From Bryobacterales bacterium (GTDB lineage: Bacteria > Acidobacteriota > Terriglobia > Bryobacterales > Bryobacteraceae), in contig JAEUQE010000108.1 of assembly GCA_016789785.1 (NCBI GenBank), positions 1-27,809 on the forward strand: DNA of 27,809 bases. The letters run 5' to 3'. This document shows, one piece after another, positions 1 through 7,512 of this stretch. The translations under genes were made by a program, and so were the position numbers. Each line of letters starts with the position of its first letter. Position 1 is the first letter of the stretch. The notes beneath the pieces were generated by a model. It ran no database searches. It was not told where the DNA came from and saw nothing but the letters and a program-made list of their open reading frames with translations.

Positions 1-1738
1 CTGTGCGGCCTACCGGATCCTGCCCCGGCCAGTACTGCTGAGCGGCTTTCTCACTGATCACGATCACGGGTTCGGATGACTCCGTGTCGGATGGTTCCAG
101 GAAGCGCCCTTTCTTGAGAGGGATCTTCATCGCGCGCAGATACTCCGGGCTGACCACGCGATAGAACATGATGGGGATGTTGTTGGGAGGAGGTTCAGGG
201 CGATCCAATGGGAAGATGCCCTGTCCCTGATCGCCGCCCGAGAGGGGCAGGCTGGAGGTCACCGCGGCGATCTCCACACCAGGAATGGTCGACATGCGCT
301 GCAATACGGAATCGGCAAAGGCACGCTTCTGACCTTCGTCGCCATACTGCTGCGGCGGCAATGAAACACGCATGCTCAGCACGCTGGACGGATCGAAGCC
401 GGGTTGCACCGCGCGCACGCGAAGAAAGGCTTCAATCAGCAGCCCCGCGCCGGTGAGCAACATCAGCGAGAAGGCCACTTCACCCACCACCAGGGCGCTT
501 CGCAGCCAACCTGCCGAAGTCACCGCGCGCCCCGATTGCTTCAGCGTGTCGTTGAGATCCTTCTTAACGGAAGTAAGCGCCGGAGCGAGGCCGAACAGCA
601 CACCCGTGGCGATGGACACAGCCAGAGTGAACAGAAGTACGCTTCCGTCGACACGAATGAGTTCCATGCGAGGGAGTTCTTCCGGGGGATAGGCACGGCG
701 CAGCATGTCGACGCCCCACAAAGCAGGCAGCAGACCCAATGCGCCGCCCGCACCGGACAACAGCAGGCTCTCGGTAAGCAACTGGCGAACAAGGCGCCAG
801 CGGCCCGCGCCGAGAGCGGATCGAATGGCGATTTCGCGATGGCGTCCACTCATGCGGGCGAGCAAGAGATTTGCGACATTGGCGCAAGCGATGAGGAGGA
901 CAAAGGCGACCGCGCCCATCAGCATCACCAGCAGGGGCTTTGTCTCACGCACGGCTTCTTCGCCCAGCGGCACGACTTCAACGGACCAGCCGGCGTTCGT
1001 GGGACGTCCTTGGGCGAGTTGCGCCGCCAAAGCCGACATTTCCTGCTGCGCCTGTTGCCTGGTGACGCCATCGCGGAGCCGTGCGACGACGTTGAGATTG
1101 TGTTGGCCGCGCTGTTTGGTATCCGCGGATTCGGCACGGAATGGCACCCAGATCTGGCTGGACTCCGGAAACGCAAAATGGGGCGGCATGACACCGGCAA
1201 CGGTGTATTTCTCGCGGTTGAGCGTGATGCCTTGGCCCACGATGTTCCGGTCGCCGGCGAAACGGCGCTGCCAGAGCTTGTAGCTGAGGATCGCCACACG
1301 ATTGCGGCCCTCTTCCTCTTCCGCGTCTTCGAACCAGCGGCCCGCGAGTGGCGCAACACCCAGCGTGCGGAAGCAACTGGCCGTGACCGCCGATGCGTTG
1401 AGCCGTTCCGGTTCATGCTCGCCCGTGAGGTTGAAACTCGCATCCCTGGTGCCGCCCATCTCGGTAAACGATTTCGCCATCCTGCGCCAGTCGCTGTAGT
1501 CGGGCTCGGAGTTGGAAGCGCGCCGCAGATTCATCTCTTTCTGTTCGGAAAAAAGCAACATCAGGCGCTCGGGCTCGGCGAACGGCGGCGGCATCAAGAC
1601 GAGTGCGCGGAGGGCGCTGAAGATGGCGGTGTTCCCACCGATGCCAAGTGCAAGGGCAATGATCGCCGCGAGAGTGAACGACGGCTGACGGAGCAGGGTC
1701 CGCGAGGCGAAGCGAATATCCTGGATAAGGCCAGACAT
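1..1738 (-). CDS. ADOP-family ABC transporter permease (MacB/FtsX type), partial: C-terminus beyond left edge
   Basis: An open frame runs from ATG 1738 to the left edge without a stop, giving 579 visible residues. The start MSGLIQDIRFASRTLLRQPS followed by a helix (about 19-40, containing ALGIGGNTAIFS) is the hallmark N-terminus of Acidobacterial Duplicated Orphan Permeases. A MacB-type periplasmic core follows (about 45-240). Further helices lie near 268-295 (ACANVANLLLARMSGR, then REIAIRSALGAGR), 363-385 and 410-440, and a second periplasmic core begins after 440 and is cut off. ADOPs usually have about 800 residues, so roughly the last quarter is missing. The family consists of inner-membrane permease subunits related to MacB, often without a neighbouring ATPase; substrates are generally unknown. 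A TGA in frame just upstream limits the start to this ATG, which has no strong Shine-Dalgarno sequence. The gene is transcribed away from the one at 1915. Confidence 0.93.
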   Translation of the reverse strand, partial: MSGLIQDIRFASRTLLRQPSFTLAAIIALALGIGGNTAIFSALRALVLMPPPFAEPERLMLLFSEQKEMNLRRASNSEPDYSDWRRMAKSFTEMGGTRDASFNLTGEHEPERLNASAVTASCFRTLGVAPLAGRWFEDAEEEEGRNRVAILSYKLWQRRFAGDRNIVGQGITLNREKYTVAGVMPPHFAFPESSQIWVPFRAESADTKQRGQHNLNVVARLRDGVTRQQAQQEMSALAAQLAQGRPTNAGWSVEVVPLGEEAVRETKPLLVMLMGAVAFVLLIACANVANLLLARMSGRHREIAIRSALGAGRWRLVRQLLTESLLLSGAGGALGLLPALWGVDMLRRAYPPEELPRMELIRVDGSVLLFTLAVSIATGVLFGLAPALTSVKKDLNDTLKQSGRAVTSAGWLRSALVVGEVAFSLMLLTGAGLLIEAFLRVRAVQPGFDPSSVLSMRVSLPPQQYGDEGQKRAFADSVLQRMSTIPGVEIAAVTSSLPLSGGDQGQGIFPLDRPEPPPNNIPIMFYRVVSPEYLRAMKIPLKKGRFLEPSDTESSEPVIVISEKAAQQYWPGQDPVGRT

Positions 1739-1914
1739 CAGGCGAATCAGTGCATCTCAGCGGCCATGCCTGCCTCTGCAAATGCACGGGTTCTGGTTCA
1801 CGGCGTGTCCGGTGGTGGGACGGCGTGCCCGCTTCCGAACGCGGGCAAAGTAACGGGGTGCGCCGCGTGAGAATTTACACTCCGTTCTCTTCGTTTTGGG
1901 TGTATAAGAAGATC

Positions 1915-2355
1915 ATGAAAACGACAGAGCGTGTGCGCGAGGCGCTGCTTGGGGTTCCGACATCCGATTACTTCCGTCAGCGGGCGTTTGCGGGTTGGAA
2001 GCCTGTGGCGATCATCTGGGAGCGGGAGATCGAGGAGGAAACCGGCGCTCCGGTGCTTGCCAGCGAGGCGGTGCCTTACGGTCTGCAGATCTCGCCGGAT
2101 GCGAGCACTCTGGAGGAGAACCCTGGCGAGAAGGCCGTCTTGCTGGCGGTTTTCGACGGCATTGTGCAGGACAAGCGCCTTTCGCAGGTGGCCAAGGAAC
2201 TCAACGAGAACGGGTATCGCACGCGCCATGGGGATCCCTGGACTCCGACGGATGTCTTCGATCTGCTGCCACGGCTGATCGAGATTGGGCCGAGGGTGTT
2301 TCCGACGCGCGAATGGGCGGAACGGCGCCAGCAGTTGTTCCGCGCGGTTTCCTGA
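1915..2355 (+). CDS. Small protein resembling part of a serine-recombinase 'recombinase' domain
   Basis: 146 residues from ATG 1915. I chose this start because the N-terminus MKTTERVREALLG is a natural soluble start and the open frame upstream has atypical composition. The middle part (about residues 88-127) reads EKAVLLAVFDGIVQDKRLS, then VAKELNENGYRTR, then HGDPWTPTDVFDLLPRL. That matches the layout of the 'recombinase' domain of large serine recombinases, where a helix is followed by N-x-G-x-x-T-R-x-G-x-x-W-T-x-x-x-V. There is no resolvase catalytic domain with its serine and no zinc ribbon, so it cannot be a complete recombinase. It may be a stand-alone DNA-binding protein of recombinase ancestry. 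It has no obvious operon partner and sits divergently from the ADOP gene. The reading frame looks real; the function is inferred. Confidence 0.7.
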   Translation: MKTTERVREALLGVPTSDYFRQRAFAGWKPVAIIWEREIEEETGAPVLASEAVPYGLQISPDASTLEENPGEKAVLLAVFDGIVQDKRLSQVAKELNENGYRTRHGDPWTPTDVFDLLPRLIEIGPRVFPTREWAERRQQLFRAVS

Positions 2356-2959
2356 CGGAGGCGATCTACGAAGGCGTTCGTACTTCATCAAGGCGCGTGT
2401 GCCGCGGCCTCACGCTGGCGGCTTCCACCGCGTTCACGCCGGGGAACACGCACCCGCAGGGGCGAGCAAACTCGCGACCAGCCAAGGGGCCGGCGATCTG
2501 CACTACCCGGCGGGTCAGGAACGGAAAGCCGCTGTGTGTGCGTTCCTTGCCTTCCAGCCGTATCACGCAACCGTACCGCCGGACGTAGCAGGTTCTCGCG
2601 CTTCATCCGACGACAACAAGTTCCTGCTTGGCCTCGGGAGGAAGCGAACGCAACGACTCCTGTCGCGGTGTTCCAGAATGAGGGCGATCGTCTCCCGAAG
2701 GTTATCGTGGCATTCCGCGCTTCCGGCCCCATGTGCCAAGGGCCGTCCTGCTCTGCGACTGCCGCGAATTCACTGCGCAGGTTCATGCTCTACCGGTCGG
2801 CAGGGCGACAAGTTCTGAGTAATGCTACGGGGCACGCGGACCAGTACGGCACGCGGCTCGTAGGATCTCTACTCTTCGTGAGGGCCCCACGCACCACCGG
2901 GGCTGACCAATCCGGCTCCAGCCCCCCCACCAAGAGTATGGATCACTACCGGCGTGGCA
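2356..2959. other. About 600-base stretch with no convincing gene
   Basis: Several overlapping frames are open here on both strands, but their translations are rich in Arg/Pro/Ser with no recognisable motif, hydrophobic segment or good ribosome binding site. It lies between the recombinase-like gene and the 3' end of the VapC-type toxin. It may be decayed mobile DNA, but I see no terminal repeats or transposase motif to support that. Confidence 0.5.
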
Positions 2960-3340
2960 TCAAAGACTGACCACTCCCACGCCGCCGCCCGCAGCCGCCA
3001 CCAATCGGTCCCTGTCGGCCACGTCACCAGTGACAATGACGGCCCGATAACGGATCGCGACGGCCACCACAGAAGCAGCCACCACATCGGCCGTCCGGCT
3101 CTGGCCGAGCAAGCGCCCCGCTTCGTGTGCCTCGCGCTCTCCCATCGGCGCGATGTGGCACCCAGCCAGGAACCGCCGGAGCAGCGCCTGCCGAGGAGAG
3201 CGGCTGACCTGGGCCACCACGAGTGCGGGCACGAGGGGCACGATTTTCTGCATCAACCGCGCCCGATGCTTCAACCAGACACGGCGATCCCCACGATCGG
3301 CCGCCACCAGGACACCTGCGTCGTACACTGCCCGGCTCAT
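2960..3340 (-). CDS. vapC: VapC-like PIN-domain toxin
   Basis: 126 residues with a PIN-domain layout: beta-1 acid D7 in VYDAGVLVAADRGDR, a second conserved region with D85 (TADVVAAS), and the C-terminal VTGDVADRDRL with D106, D110 and D111. PIN toxins are Mg-dependent ribonucleases that cut tRNA or rRNA and are held inactive by their antitoxin. The position that often carries the second acid (as in VLAEV) reads VVAQV here, with Gln44. The usual second Asp of the DVVDA-like segment is Ala (DVVAA). The active site may therefore be divergent or weakened. The start codon overlaps the upstream antitoxin stop by 4 nt (ATGA), the normal arrangement for a coupled antitoxin-toxin pair. Confidence 0.85.
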   Translation of the reverse strand: MSRAVYDAGVLVAADRGDRRVWLKHRARLMQKIVPLVPALVVAQVSRSPRQALLRRFLAGCHIAPMGEREAHEAGRLLGQSRTADVVAASVVAVAIRYRAVIVTGDVADRDRLVAAAGGGVGVVSL

Positions 3341-3609
3341 GACTTGCGCCGCACGGTTCGCCGCGGCCGGAGTTCGGCGCGCACCTCCCGGCGTGCCTGG
3401 TTCACCTCTGCTTCGGTGAACGCTCCGAACTCATTCTCATACTCGGCTATGCCTGCCAGCCCAGCCCGAATCTTCAGCGCGTCACGCGCCGCCTCGGTTA
3501 TCCATGCCGACACGCTTACGCCGTCTTTCGCGGCTGCGGCCAGGATACCGGAATGCACGTCCGGATCGACAGTGATCGCTAGCTTGGGCGATGGGTTTCC
3601 ACGAGGCAT
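3337..3609 (-). CDS. vapB: VapB-like ribbon-helix-helix antitoxin
   Basis: 90 residues. Residues 9-45 (KLAITVDPDVHSGILAAAA, then DGVSVSAWITEAARDAL) form a strand followed by two helices, the ribbon-helix-helix DNA-binding fold of many antitoxins. The basic, charged C-terminus (about 55-90, RREVRAELRPRR) would bind and neutralise the toxin. The start at ATG 3609 has an AGGA ribosome binding site 7 nt upstream. Its stop overlaps the vapC start by 4 nt. A short palindrome directly upstream (3615-3634) is a plausible autoregulatory operator, as expected for a DNA-binding antitoxin. The exact antitoxin subfamily cannot be fixed by eye. Confidence 0.85.
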   Translation of the reverse strand: MPRGNPSPKLAITVDPDVHSGILAAAAKDGVSVSAWITEAARDALKIRAGLAGIAEYENEFGAFTEAEVNQARREVRAELRPRRTVRRKS

Positions 3610-3614
3610 ACAAG

Positions 3615-3634
3615 TATCCTACCAGGATGGGATA
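3615..3634 (-). promoter_or_regulatory. Candidate operator of the vapBC-type operon
   Basis: Two nested inverted repeats lie directly upstream of the antitoxin start: TATCC (3615-3619) with GGATA (3630-3634), and ATCCT (3616-3620) with AGGAT (3624-3628) around a 3-nt centre. Ribbon-helix-helix antitoxins normally repress their own operon through such short palindromes. The AGGA on the minus strand is also the ribosome binding site. Operator function is inferred. Confidence 0.5.
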
Positions 3635-3781
3635 GTTTTCCAGGTTGGGGGCGGTGCGGCTACCGGCGTTGCTTCAGCCGGCTACAGGGAAGAAACCATA
3701 GGGGCAGCCAGTTCTCAGCCTATTACTCACTCCAGCCTGACAAGCCACGCGGGTTGCATTTCAAGGCGCAAACGCGACTAC

Positions 3782-4168
3782 TCACTCCTTTGTCCGGCGC
3801 GGGAGGACCGGAGGCTGTAGACGTGCCATCTCCAGTGCCCTTTCATACAACCCAGGGGTGGCCCGGAAGTTCGTCCCCCGCAGCTTCCGCAGCGCTACTT
3901 CGATCTCGGTCAATCCGCCTTGTCTCGCGAGAACGCGCCGCGTCGTCTCGACCACGAGACCCAAAAGAGCATAGAGGCAGCCGTTGAGCAAGATCGACGC
4001 CTCAACCCCTAGCGGCATCTTGCGCCCAAGTAGCGACGCAGGGGCCGTAACGCCGGCTAGCGTCGATCGACCGAGGTTGAAGTCGGGTCCGGCGAAGATC
4101 CCAATCAGCGACCAACTGAACGCAACCGAGAGCCCGAGCAGTCCCCACATCATGATTCTGCGGTTCAT
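3782..4168 (-). CDS. Small membrane protein of unknown function
   Basis: 128 residues with two clear hydrophobic segments: about 7-27 (WGLLGLSVAFSWSLIGIFAG) and about 56-76 (ASILLNGCLYALLGLVVE). A basic, soluble C-terminal tail of about 50 residues follows. The start at ATG 4168 is well supported by GGAAGG 6 nt upstream. A TATACT on the minus strand at 4187-4192 could be a -10 element, though no good -35 is visible. I do not recognise a family. It is probably an inner-membrane protein with the tail in the cytoplasm (positive-inside rule). It shares direction with the VapBC pair but is 172 nt away. Confidence 0.7.
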   Translation of the reverse strand: MNRRIMMWGLLGLSVAFSWSLIGIFAGPDFNLGRSTLAGVTAPASLLGRKMPLGVEASILLNGCLYALLGLVVETTRRVLARQGGLTEIEVALRKLRGTNFRATPGLYERALEMARLQPPVLPRRTKE

Positions 4169-4364
4169 CGGTGACCTTCCGCCTTCAGTATACTCTTGTC
4201 GCTAGGAATGGGCATCTTAGGCCGTTGTCGGCGGATACGTTGCGATCAACGGCGAAGGGAACCCCGATCCGCCCAGGGTGCGGGGCCGCTGGCACTCCGT
4301 CGAAGCCGCGCACTGCTTGGATAAAGAGACTGCGGCCATGCAGGTTCTGTTCCGTCAAGAGCTG

Positions 4365-4802
4365 CTATTGGGCTTGCTTCAGCCTCCAAGGACTGTCGTC
4401 GGAAGCCGTCCCGATGAACCTCAAGAGCGCGTCATTCCCCTTCTGGAGACTCATCGCGAACTCCATGCGTTGTGCGCCTCTGAACGTAAGTTCTGATCCA
4501 CTCAGCTTGGCGCCGGTGATGGCCAGAGCATGTTTGTCACTCGGCGGATCTACTACCGTCGTGCATTGACCATCGTGTCCTCCACGCATGTTCGCGAGGC
4601 GGACAGTTCCCCCGAGGCTACCTCCCTCATGAATCCGCATGGTTCCTTCAGACTCCAGGCCCGGTCGATTGGTTCCCCGCGCCTCAGCATCAATCCCGGC
4701 GATAGCGACTGTAGACCGGCACAACGCTGGGGACGGTACCATTGCAGGCGCCGGGTGTGTCCGGCGTGTCTGCCGCATGGACCGACACATGTTCACTGAC
4801 AC
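4365..4802 (-). CDS. Poorly supported ORF, probably a degraded secreted hypothetical protein
   Basis: The frame encodes up to 145 residues. The first half is Arg/Pro-rich without a signal peptide and looks untranslated. The last 50 or so residues (ALAITGAKLSGSELTFRGA, then MEFAMSLQKGNDALLRFIG, then SPWRLKQA) have the alternating pattern of small beta-rich secreted proteins common in Acidobacteriota (a strand, 'G..LTF', then 'MxFxMxL'). I see no good start or ribosome binding site. I read this as a gene remnant or one broken by a frameshift rather than an intact gene; family similarity is from memory of pattern only. Confidence 0.35.
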   Translation of the reverse strand: MSVNMCRSMRQTRRTHPAPAMVPSPALCRSTVAIAGIDAEARGTNRPGLESEGTMRIHEGGSLGGTVRLANMRGGHDGQCTTVVDPPSDKHALAITGAKLSGSELTFRGAQRMEFAMSLQKGNDALLRFIGTASDDSPWRLKQAQ

Positions 4803-4824
4803 CCCGTGCGGACATGGGCGATAC

Positions 4825-4833
4825 TGATATATT
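4825..4833 (+). promoter_or_regulatory. Candidate extended -10 promoter of the STAS gene
   Basis: TGATATATT contains an extended -10 (TG, one base, then TATATT, 5 of 6 matches to TATAAT). It ends 33 nt before the STAS start. No good -35 is present at 16-18 nt, which an extended -10 can tolerate. Confidence 0.4.
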
Positions 4834-4866
4834 CCTAGAGTTGGTTCCGCGTGGGGTAGTTGAGGA

Positions 4867-5211
4867 ATGCTATCGGTTGATCACAACGAGATTCGCCCTG
4901 GCACGGTGCTGGTGACCGTGACCGGACGATTGATGCTGGGCGAGGAGAGCGGCCGCGTCGATTCGCTTGTGAGCACGCTTCTCGATTCCGGATACAAGCA
5001 CATCATCTTCGACCTGGCTGGACTGACACATATCGACAGCACCGGCATAGGACGGTTCATCGCGAGCTACAACAAGGTGATGGCGTTGGACGGCACATCG
5101 CTGGCGATGGTGGCGGCCACGGGAACTGTACGGTCGGCGTTTCGAGTGACGAAGCTCGACACCGTGTTTCCGTTTTTCGAAACGGTGGATGCGGCCGTAG
5201 CTGGGTCGTGA
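4867..5211 (+). CDS. STAS-domain anti-sigma factor antagonist
   Basis: 114 residues, the usual length for a single-domain STAS antagonist (SpoIIAA/RsbV type). The hallmark segment FDLAGLTHIDSTGIGRFI is present, and S58 in IDSTG is the expected phosphorylation site. In the partner-switching model the unphosphorylated protein binds an anti-sigma or HATPase kinase and frees its target; a kinase phosphorylates this serine and a PP2C phosphatase removes the phosphate. No HATPase kinase or PP2C-like gene lies nearby, so its partner must be elsewhere. ATG 4867 has a purine-rich stretch (GGGG at 4853-4856, GAGGA immediately before the ATG). It appears to be a single-gene unit ending at a small GC-rich hairpin. 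Confidence 0.93.
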   Translation: MLSVDHNEIRPGTVLVTVTGRLMLGEESGRVDSLVSTLLDSGYKHIIFDLAGLTHIDSTGIGRFIASYNKVMALDGTSLAMVAATGTVRSAFRVTKLDTVFPFFETVDAAVAGS

Positions 5212-5213
5212 TC

Positions 5214-5227
5214 CGCGGGCACCCGCG
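5214..5227 (+). terminator. Small GC hairpin just after the STAS gene
   Basis: CGCGG (5214-5218) and CCGCG (5223-5227) form a 5-bp stem with a 4-nt loop, two bases after the stop codon. No T-tract follows, so it is at best a weak terminator or an mRNA end stabiliser. Confidence 0.25.
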
Positions 5228-5507
5228 AATCGAAAGTCGCCCACGAACGAAAAAAACGCCGGCTGATCACGCGAAGTCGATGTGAAGAGCACAGCGGAAC
5301 CAGCGATTCGGCAAGCCAGACAAAAAGGCGCCAAGAGACCCGGCTCTACGTGGTCACTTCGTGGAGCATTCTCCCAACGGCGAATCACCACATCGCAGTC
5401 CTGATTCGACCGCTTGCGCGAGGTCCGCTGATCTCGCGCCAAAATGCCGGTTGCTCGCTGTTGATGAAGAATGGCAGCGGATTCCGCTTGTTGTTCAGGA
5501 GGAAAGA

Positions 5508-6494
5508 ATGCGACCCACGCTCAAGATCGGCTCCACGGGGCCTTACGTCCTGGAAGCACAGAATCTGTTGAATGGCCGGAACCCGACCGGGCTACCCCGT
5601 TTGGCCACGGACGGAGCTTTCGGCTCCAAGACGCGGAGTCGAGTGGTGGAGTACCAGCAGTTGCAGAAGCTGATGGTCGACGGGATCATCGGCCAGCAGA
5701 CCTGGAGCAGCCTGCTGGGCGGCTCGCCGGGAAGTCCGTCGCCTGGGAACGGGCCGACGTTGCCGCTTCCAGGCCCCGGGTCCATACCTGGGCCAACGCC
5801 CGGGCCAGCGCCGGGTCCGGGAGCGCCGAGTCCGGGGCCGGCACCTACCCCCGGCGTGAGCCCGGGAACCGAAGAGGGCGCCCGTAACAAGATCAAGGAG
5901 GTCGCACTGACCGACTTCGCCAACTACCGATGGAATCCGGGCGATCCCTTCAGCAGCAGCAATCCCCGCATCGCCGGCAAGGTGTGCGCCGATTCCGCCA
6001 CGCGGGCGCGCCAGGGCGGACAACATCTTTGTGAGATCTTCCAGATTGGCGGCGCACCGAACCCGACGAAATGCCTCACCATCTCCCAGGCCGCGGTGGC
6101 GATGTACCAGCGACAATACACGGCCGCTGAGCGGAACAACACCGACATCTGCTCCTGGTGCGGCATCTTCACGCTCTACTGTCTGAAGATGGCTGGATTG
6201 AAGCTCTCGGCGTGGCCGTTCAAGTACAACCCGTTCGGTCAACCCCGCGAAGGTGACGAAATGCGCGTCAAGCTTCCAACCGCGCCACCGAAAGTAGGCG
6301 ATGTGGGGATTGTGGATCCGATTGGCGGATCGAATCACCATTTTATGATCGTGGAGGTGAACGGCAACACGATCAAGTCAGTGGACGGCAATGCGGGCAT
6401 GCTGATGGAGATCGTCAGCAAGACCTACACGCTGAGCGAAGTGGCTCAGCGCAAGGGCTACTTTATTGAACCGATTTGGGAACGCGTACTTTGA
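5508..6494 (+). CDS. Peptidoglycan-binding domain plus CHAP/NlpC-like cysteine peptidase
   Basis: 328 residues from ATG 5508, fixed by a perfect AGGAGG at 5497-5502. Residues about 5-70 form a PG_binding_1 domain (LKIGSTGPYVLEAQNLLNG, then DGAFGSKTRSRVVEYQ, then MVDGIIGQQTWSSLLGG). Residues about 72-125 are a Pro/Gly/Ser linker with repeated PGP units. From about 130 a cysteine-peptidase-like domain follows: C215-S-W-C218-GIF before a helix, as in CHAP and related amidases where Cys opens a helix, and GDVGIVDP followed by H277/H278 (SNHHFMIVEV), the expected histidine. It probably cleaves peptidoglycan peptide or amide bonds. No N-terminal signal peptide is visible, so export may need another route, or the protein may act like an endolysin. 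I see no holin or other phage genes beside it. Confidence 0.85.
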   Translation: MRPTLKIGSTGPYVLEAQNLLNGRNPTGLPRLATDGAFGSKTRSRVVEYQQLQKLMVDGIIGQQTWSSLLGGSPGSPSPGNGPTLPLPGPGSIPGPTPGPAPGPGAPSPGPAPTPGVSPGTEEGARNKIKEVALTDFANYRWNPGDPFSSSNPRIAGKVCADSATRARQGGQHLCEIFQIGGAPNPTKCLTISQAAVAMYQRQYTAAERNNTDICSWCGIFTLYCLKMAGLKLSAWPFKYNPFGQPREGDEMRVKLPTAPPKVGDVGIVDPIGGSNHHFMIVEVNGNTIKSVDGNAGMLMEIVSKTYTLSEVAQRKGYFIEPIWERVL

Positions 6495-6505
6495 GCCTCC
6501 GCCCC

Positions 6506-6538
6506 GGACCGAGCCCGCGTGAATGCCGCGAGCGGTCC
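6506..6538 (+). terminator. Hairpin downstream of the peptidase gene
   Basis: GGACCG (6506-6511) pairs with CGGTCC (6533-6538), and an inner CGCG/CGCG stem can form between them. It lies 11 nt after the peptidase stop. No U-tract follows, so it may be a Rho-assisted terminator or a 3' stabiliser. Confidence 0.4.
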
Positions 6539-6609
6539 GCTTCCGCGATGAGAGATGAGGGAAGGGGGAAAAGGCCGTCTCCTTCGACATGACATGATGA
6601 GAGTCAGGT

Positions 6610-7167
6610 TTGATCGAGTCAACGGAAGAAAGCATCGAAGAATCGCGGTTGATCGCGGGCGTTCTTGAGCGCGACCGCAAAGCCACGGCGGAATTCGTGG
6701 CCGCCCATTCCGATGCCGTCTATCACTACCTGCGAAGGCGCCTATTCCCGCGCCTGGATTTGGCCGAAGATCTCCTGCAGGATGTGTTCCTGGAAGCGCT
6801 GAAGGGCATGCATGCGTTCCGCAAGGAAAGCGGGCTGCGTACGTGGCTGTTCGGGATCGCGCGCCACAAGTTACAGGATTACTACCGGCGCCGGCTCCGT
6901 GAGGAGTGGATCGATCCGGAAGGCGAGGACATGCCGGTGGTGGAAGAGCGCCTGGACGACTGGCTGGATGAGCAGCACCTCAATGCGCGAGTGGAACAAA
7001 CACTTGGCAGCTTGCCGGATGCTTATCGCGTGGTGCTGCTGTGGCGGTACTGGGAAAAGGTGAGTGCCGCGGAGATGGCCGCCCGCACCGGAAAGACGGA
7101 AAAGGCGATGGAGCGAATGCTGGCGCGGGCCCGGGAGGTATTTCGGCGGAGGTGGTATGGTGAGTAA
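6610..7167 (+). CDS. ECF-type RNA polymerase sigma factor
   Basis: 185 residues with both ECF domains. Region 2 (about 25-95) contains DLAEDLLQDVFLEALKGMH and the promoter-melting segment GLRTWLFGIARHKLQDYYRR. Region 4 (about 128-180) contains LPDAYRVVLLWRYWEKVSA and the helix-turn-helix MAARTGKTEKAMERMLARAR. Two TGA codons in frame directly upstream exclude an earlier start, and no ATG occurs before region 2. TTG 6610 is therefore the best start, with AGG close upstream. It directs RNA polymerase to a specific promoter set, probably in response to an envelope or stress signal. The next gene starts inside its last codons, suggesting translational coupling to an antagonist or sensor. Confidence 0.93.
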   Translation: MIESTEESIEESRLIAGVLERDRKATAEFVAAHSDAVYHYLRRRLFPRLDLAEDLLQDVFLEALKGMHAFRKESGLRTWLFGIARHKLQDYYRRRLREEWIDPEGEDMPVVEERLDDWLDEQHLNARVEQTLGSLPDAYRVVLLWRYWEKVSAAEMAARTGKTEKAMERMLARAREVFRRRWYGE

Positions 7168-7501
7168 CTGGATGGCAGACGATCCATTCGACAAACTTGC
7201 CGACCTGACCGAACAGGCGCAGGACGAGAGGACTGCGCCATCGCACGTGAAGGCTCGTTTGTACTCCGCGCTGATTGCGAGGCAGCAGGAGGAGGGTCCG
7301 CTGAAGGATTTGAGCGCAACGGCGGTGGGCGGGCGGAAGTTATGTGTGTTTGAGCAACTCGTTCAGATCGCGCCCGTTGGCCAGGCCGCGAAACAGGTAT
7401 TCTACTGCCGGGTCTGTCATGCGCGAGTGGTGGCGGAGATGTTCGACGATCCTCCGATTTACTGGCCGCATTGCCCCTATGTGGAGCTAAAAAACAAATA
7501 A
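7157..7501 (+). CDS. Small CxxC protein coupled to the ECF sigma factor (possible anti-sigma factor)
   Basis: 114 residues from ATG 7157. GTG 7160 fits the GGAGG at 7148-7152 even better (7 nt instead of 4), and ATG 7172 is also possible. It overlaps the sigma gene by 11 nt. The N-terminal part is helical and acidic. The C-terminal part has YCRVCHARVVAEMF followed by YWPHCPYVEL, a C-x2-C-H plus H-C set that could bind zinc. Zinc-binding anti-sigma factors of the ZAS class use H-x3-C-x2-C, which is not exactly seen here, and there is no membrane segment. Context, more than motif, suggests control of the upstream sigma factor. It could also be an unrelated small zinc protein. Confidence 0.75.
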   Translation: MVSNWMADDPFDKLADLTEQAQDERTAPSHVKARLYSALIARQQEEGPLKDLSATAVGGRKLCVFEQLVQIAPVGQAAKQVFYCRVCHARVVAEMFDDPPIYWPHCPYVELKNK

Positions 7502-7512
7502 GGTTGCGCTGA

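Noticed and set aside
404..1870. Long plus-strand open frame (488 codons) across the ADOP permease
   Set aside because: It is antisense to a clear ADOP permease reading to the edge. Its translation is His/Arg/Gln-rich without motifs, as expected from the complement of a GC-rich gene.
2388..2786. Minus-strand 132-codon ORF in the gene-poor stretch, considered as a transposase or recombinase remnant
   Set aside because: No catalytic motif, no terminal inverted repeats and no ribosome binding site. I could not support mobile-element origin.
5508..6494. Prophage remnant suggested by the endolysin-like protein
   Set aside because: No holin, structural, integrase or other phage genes flank it, and there is no attachment site.
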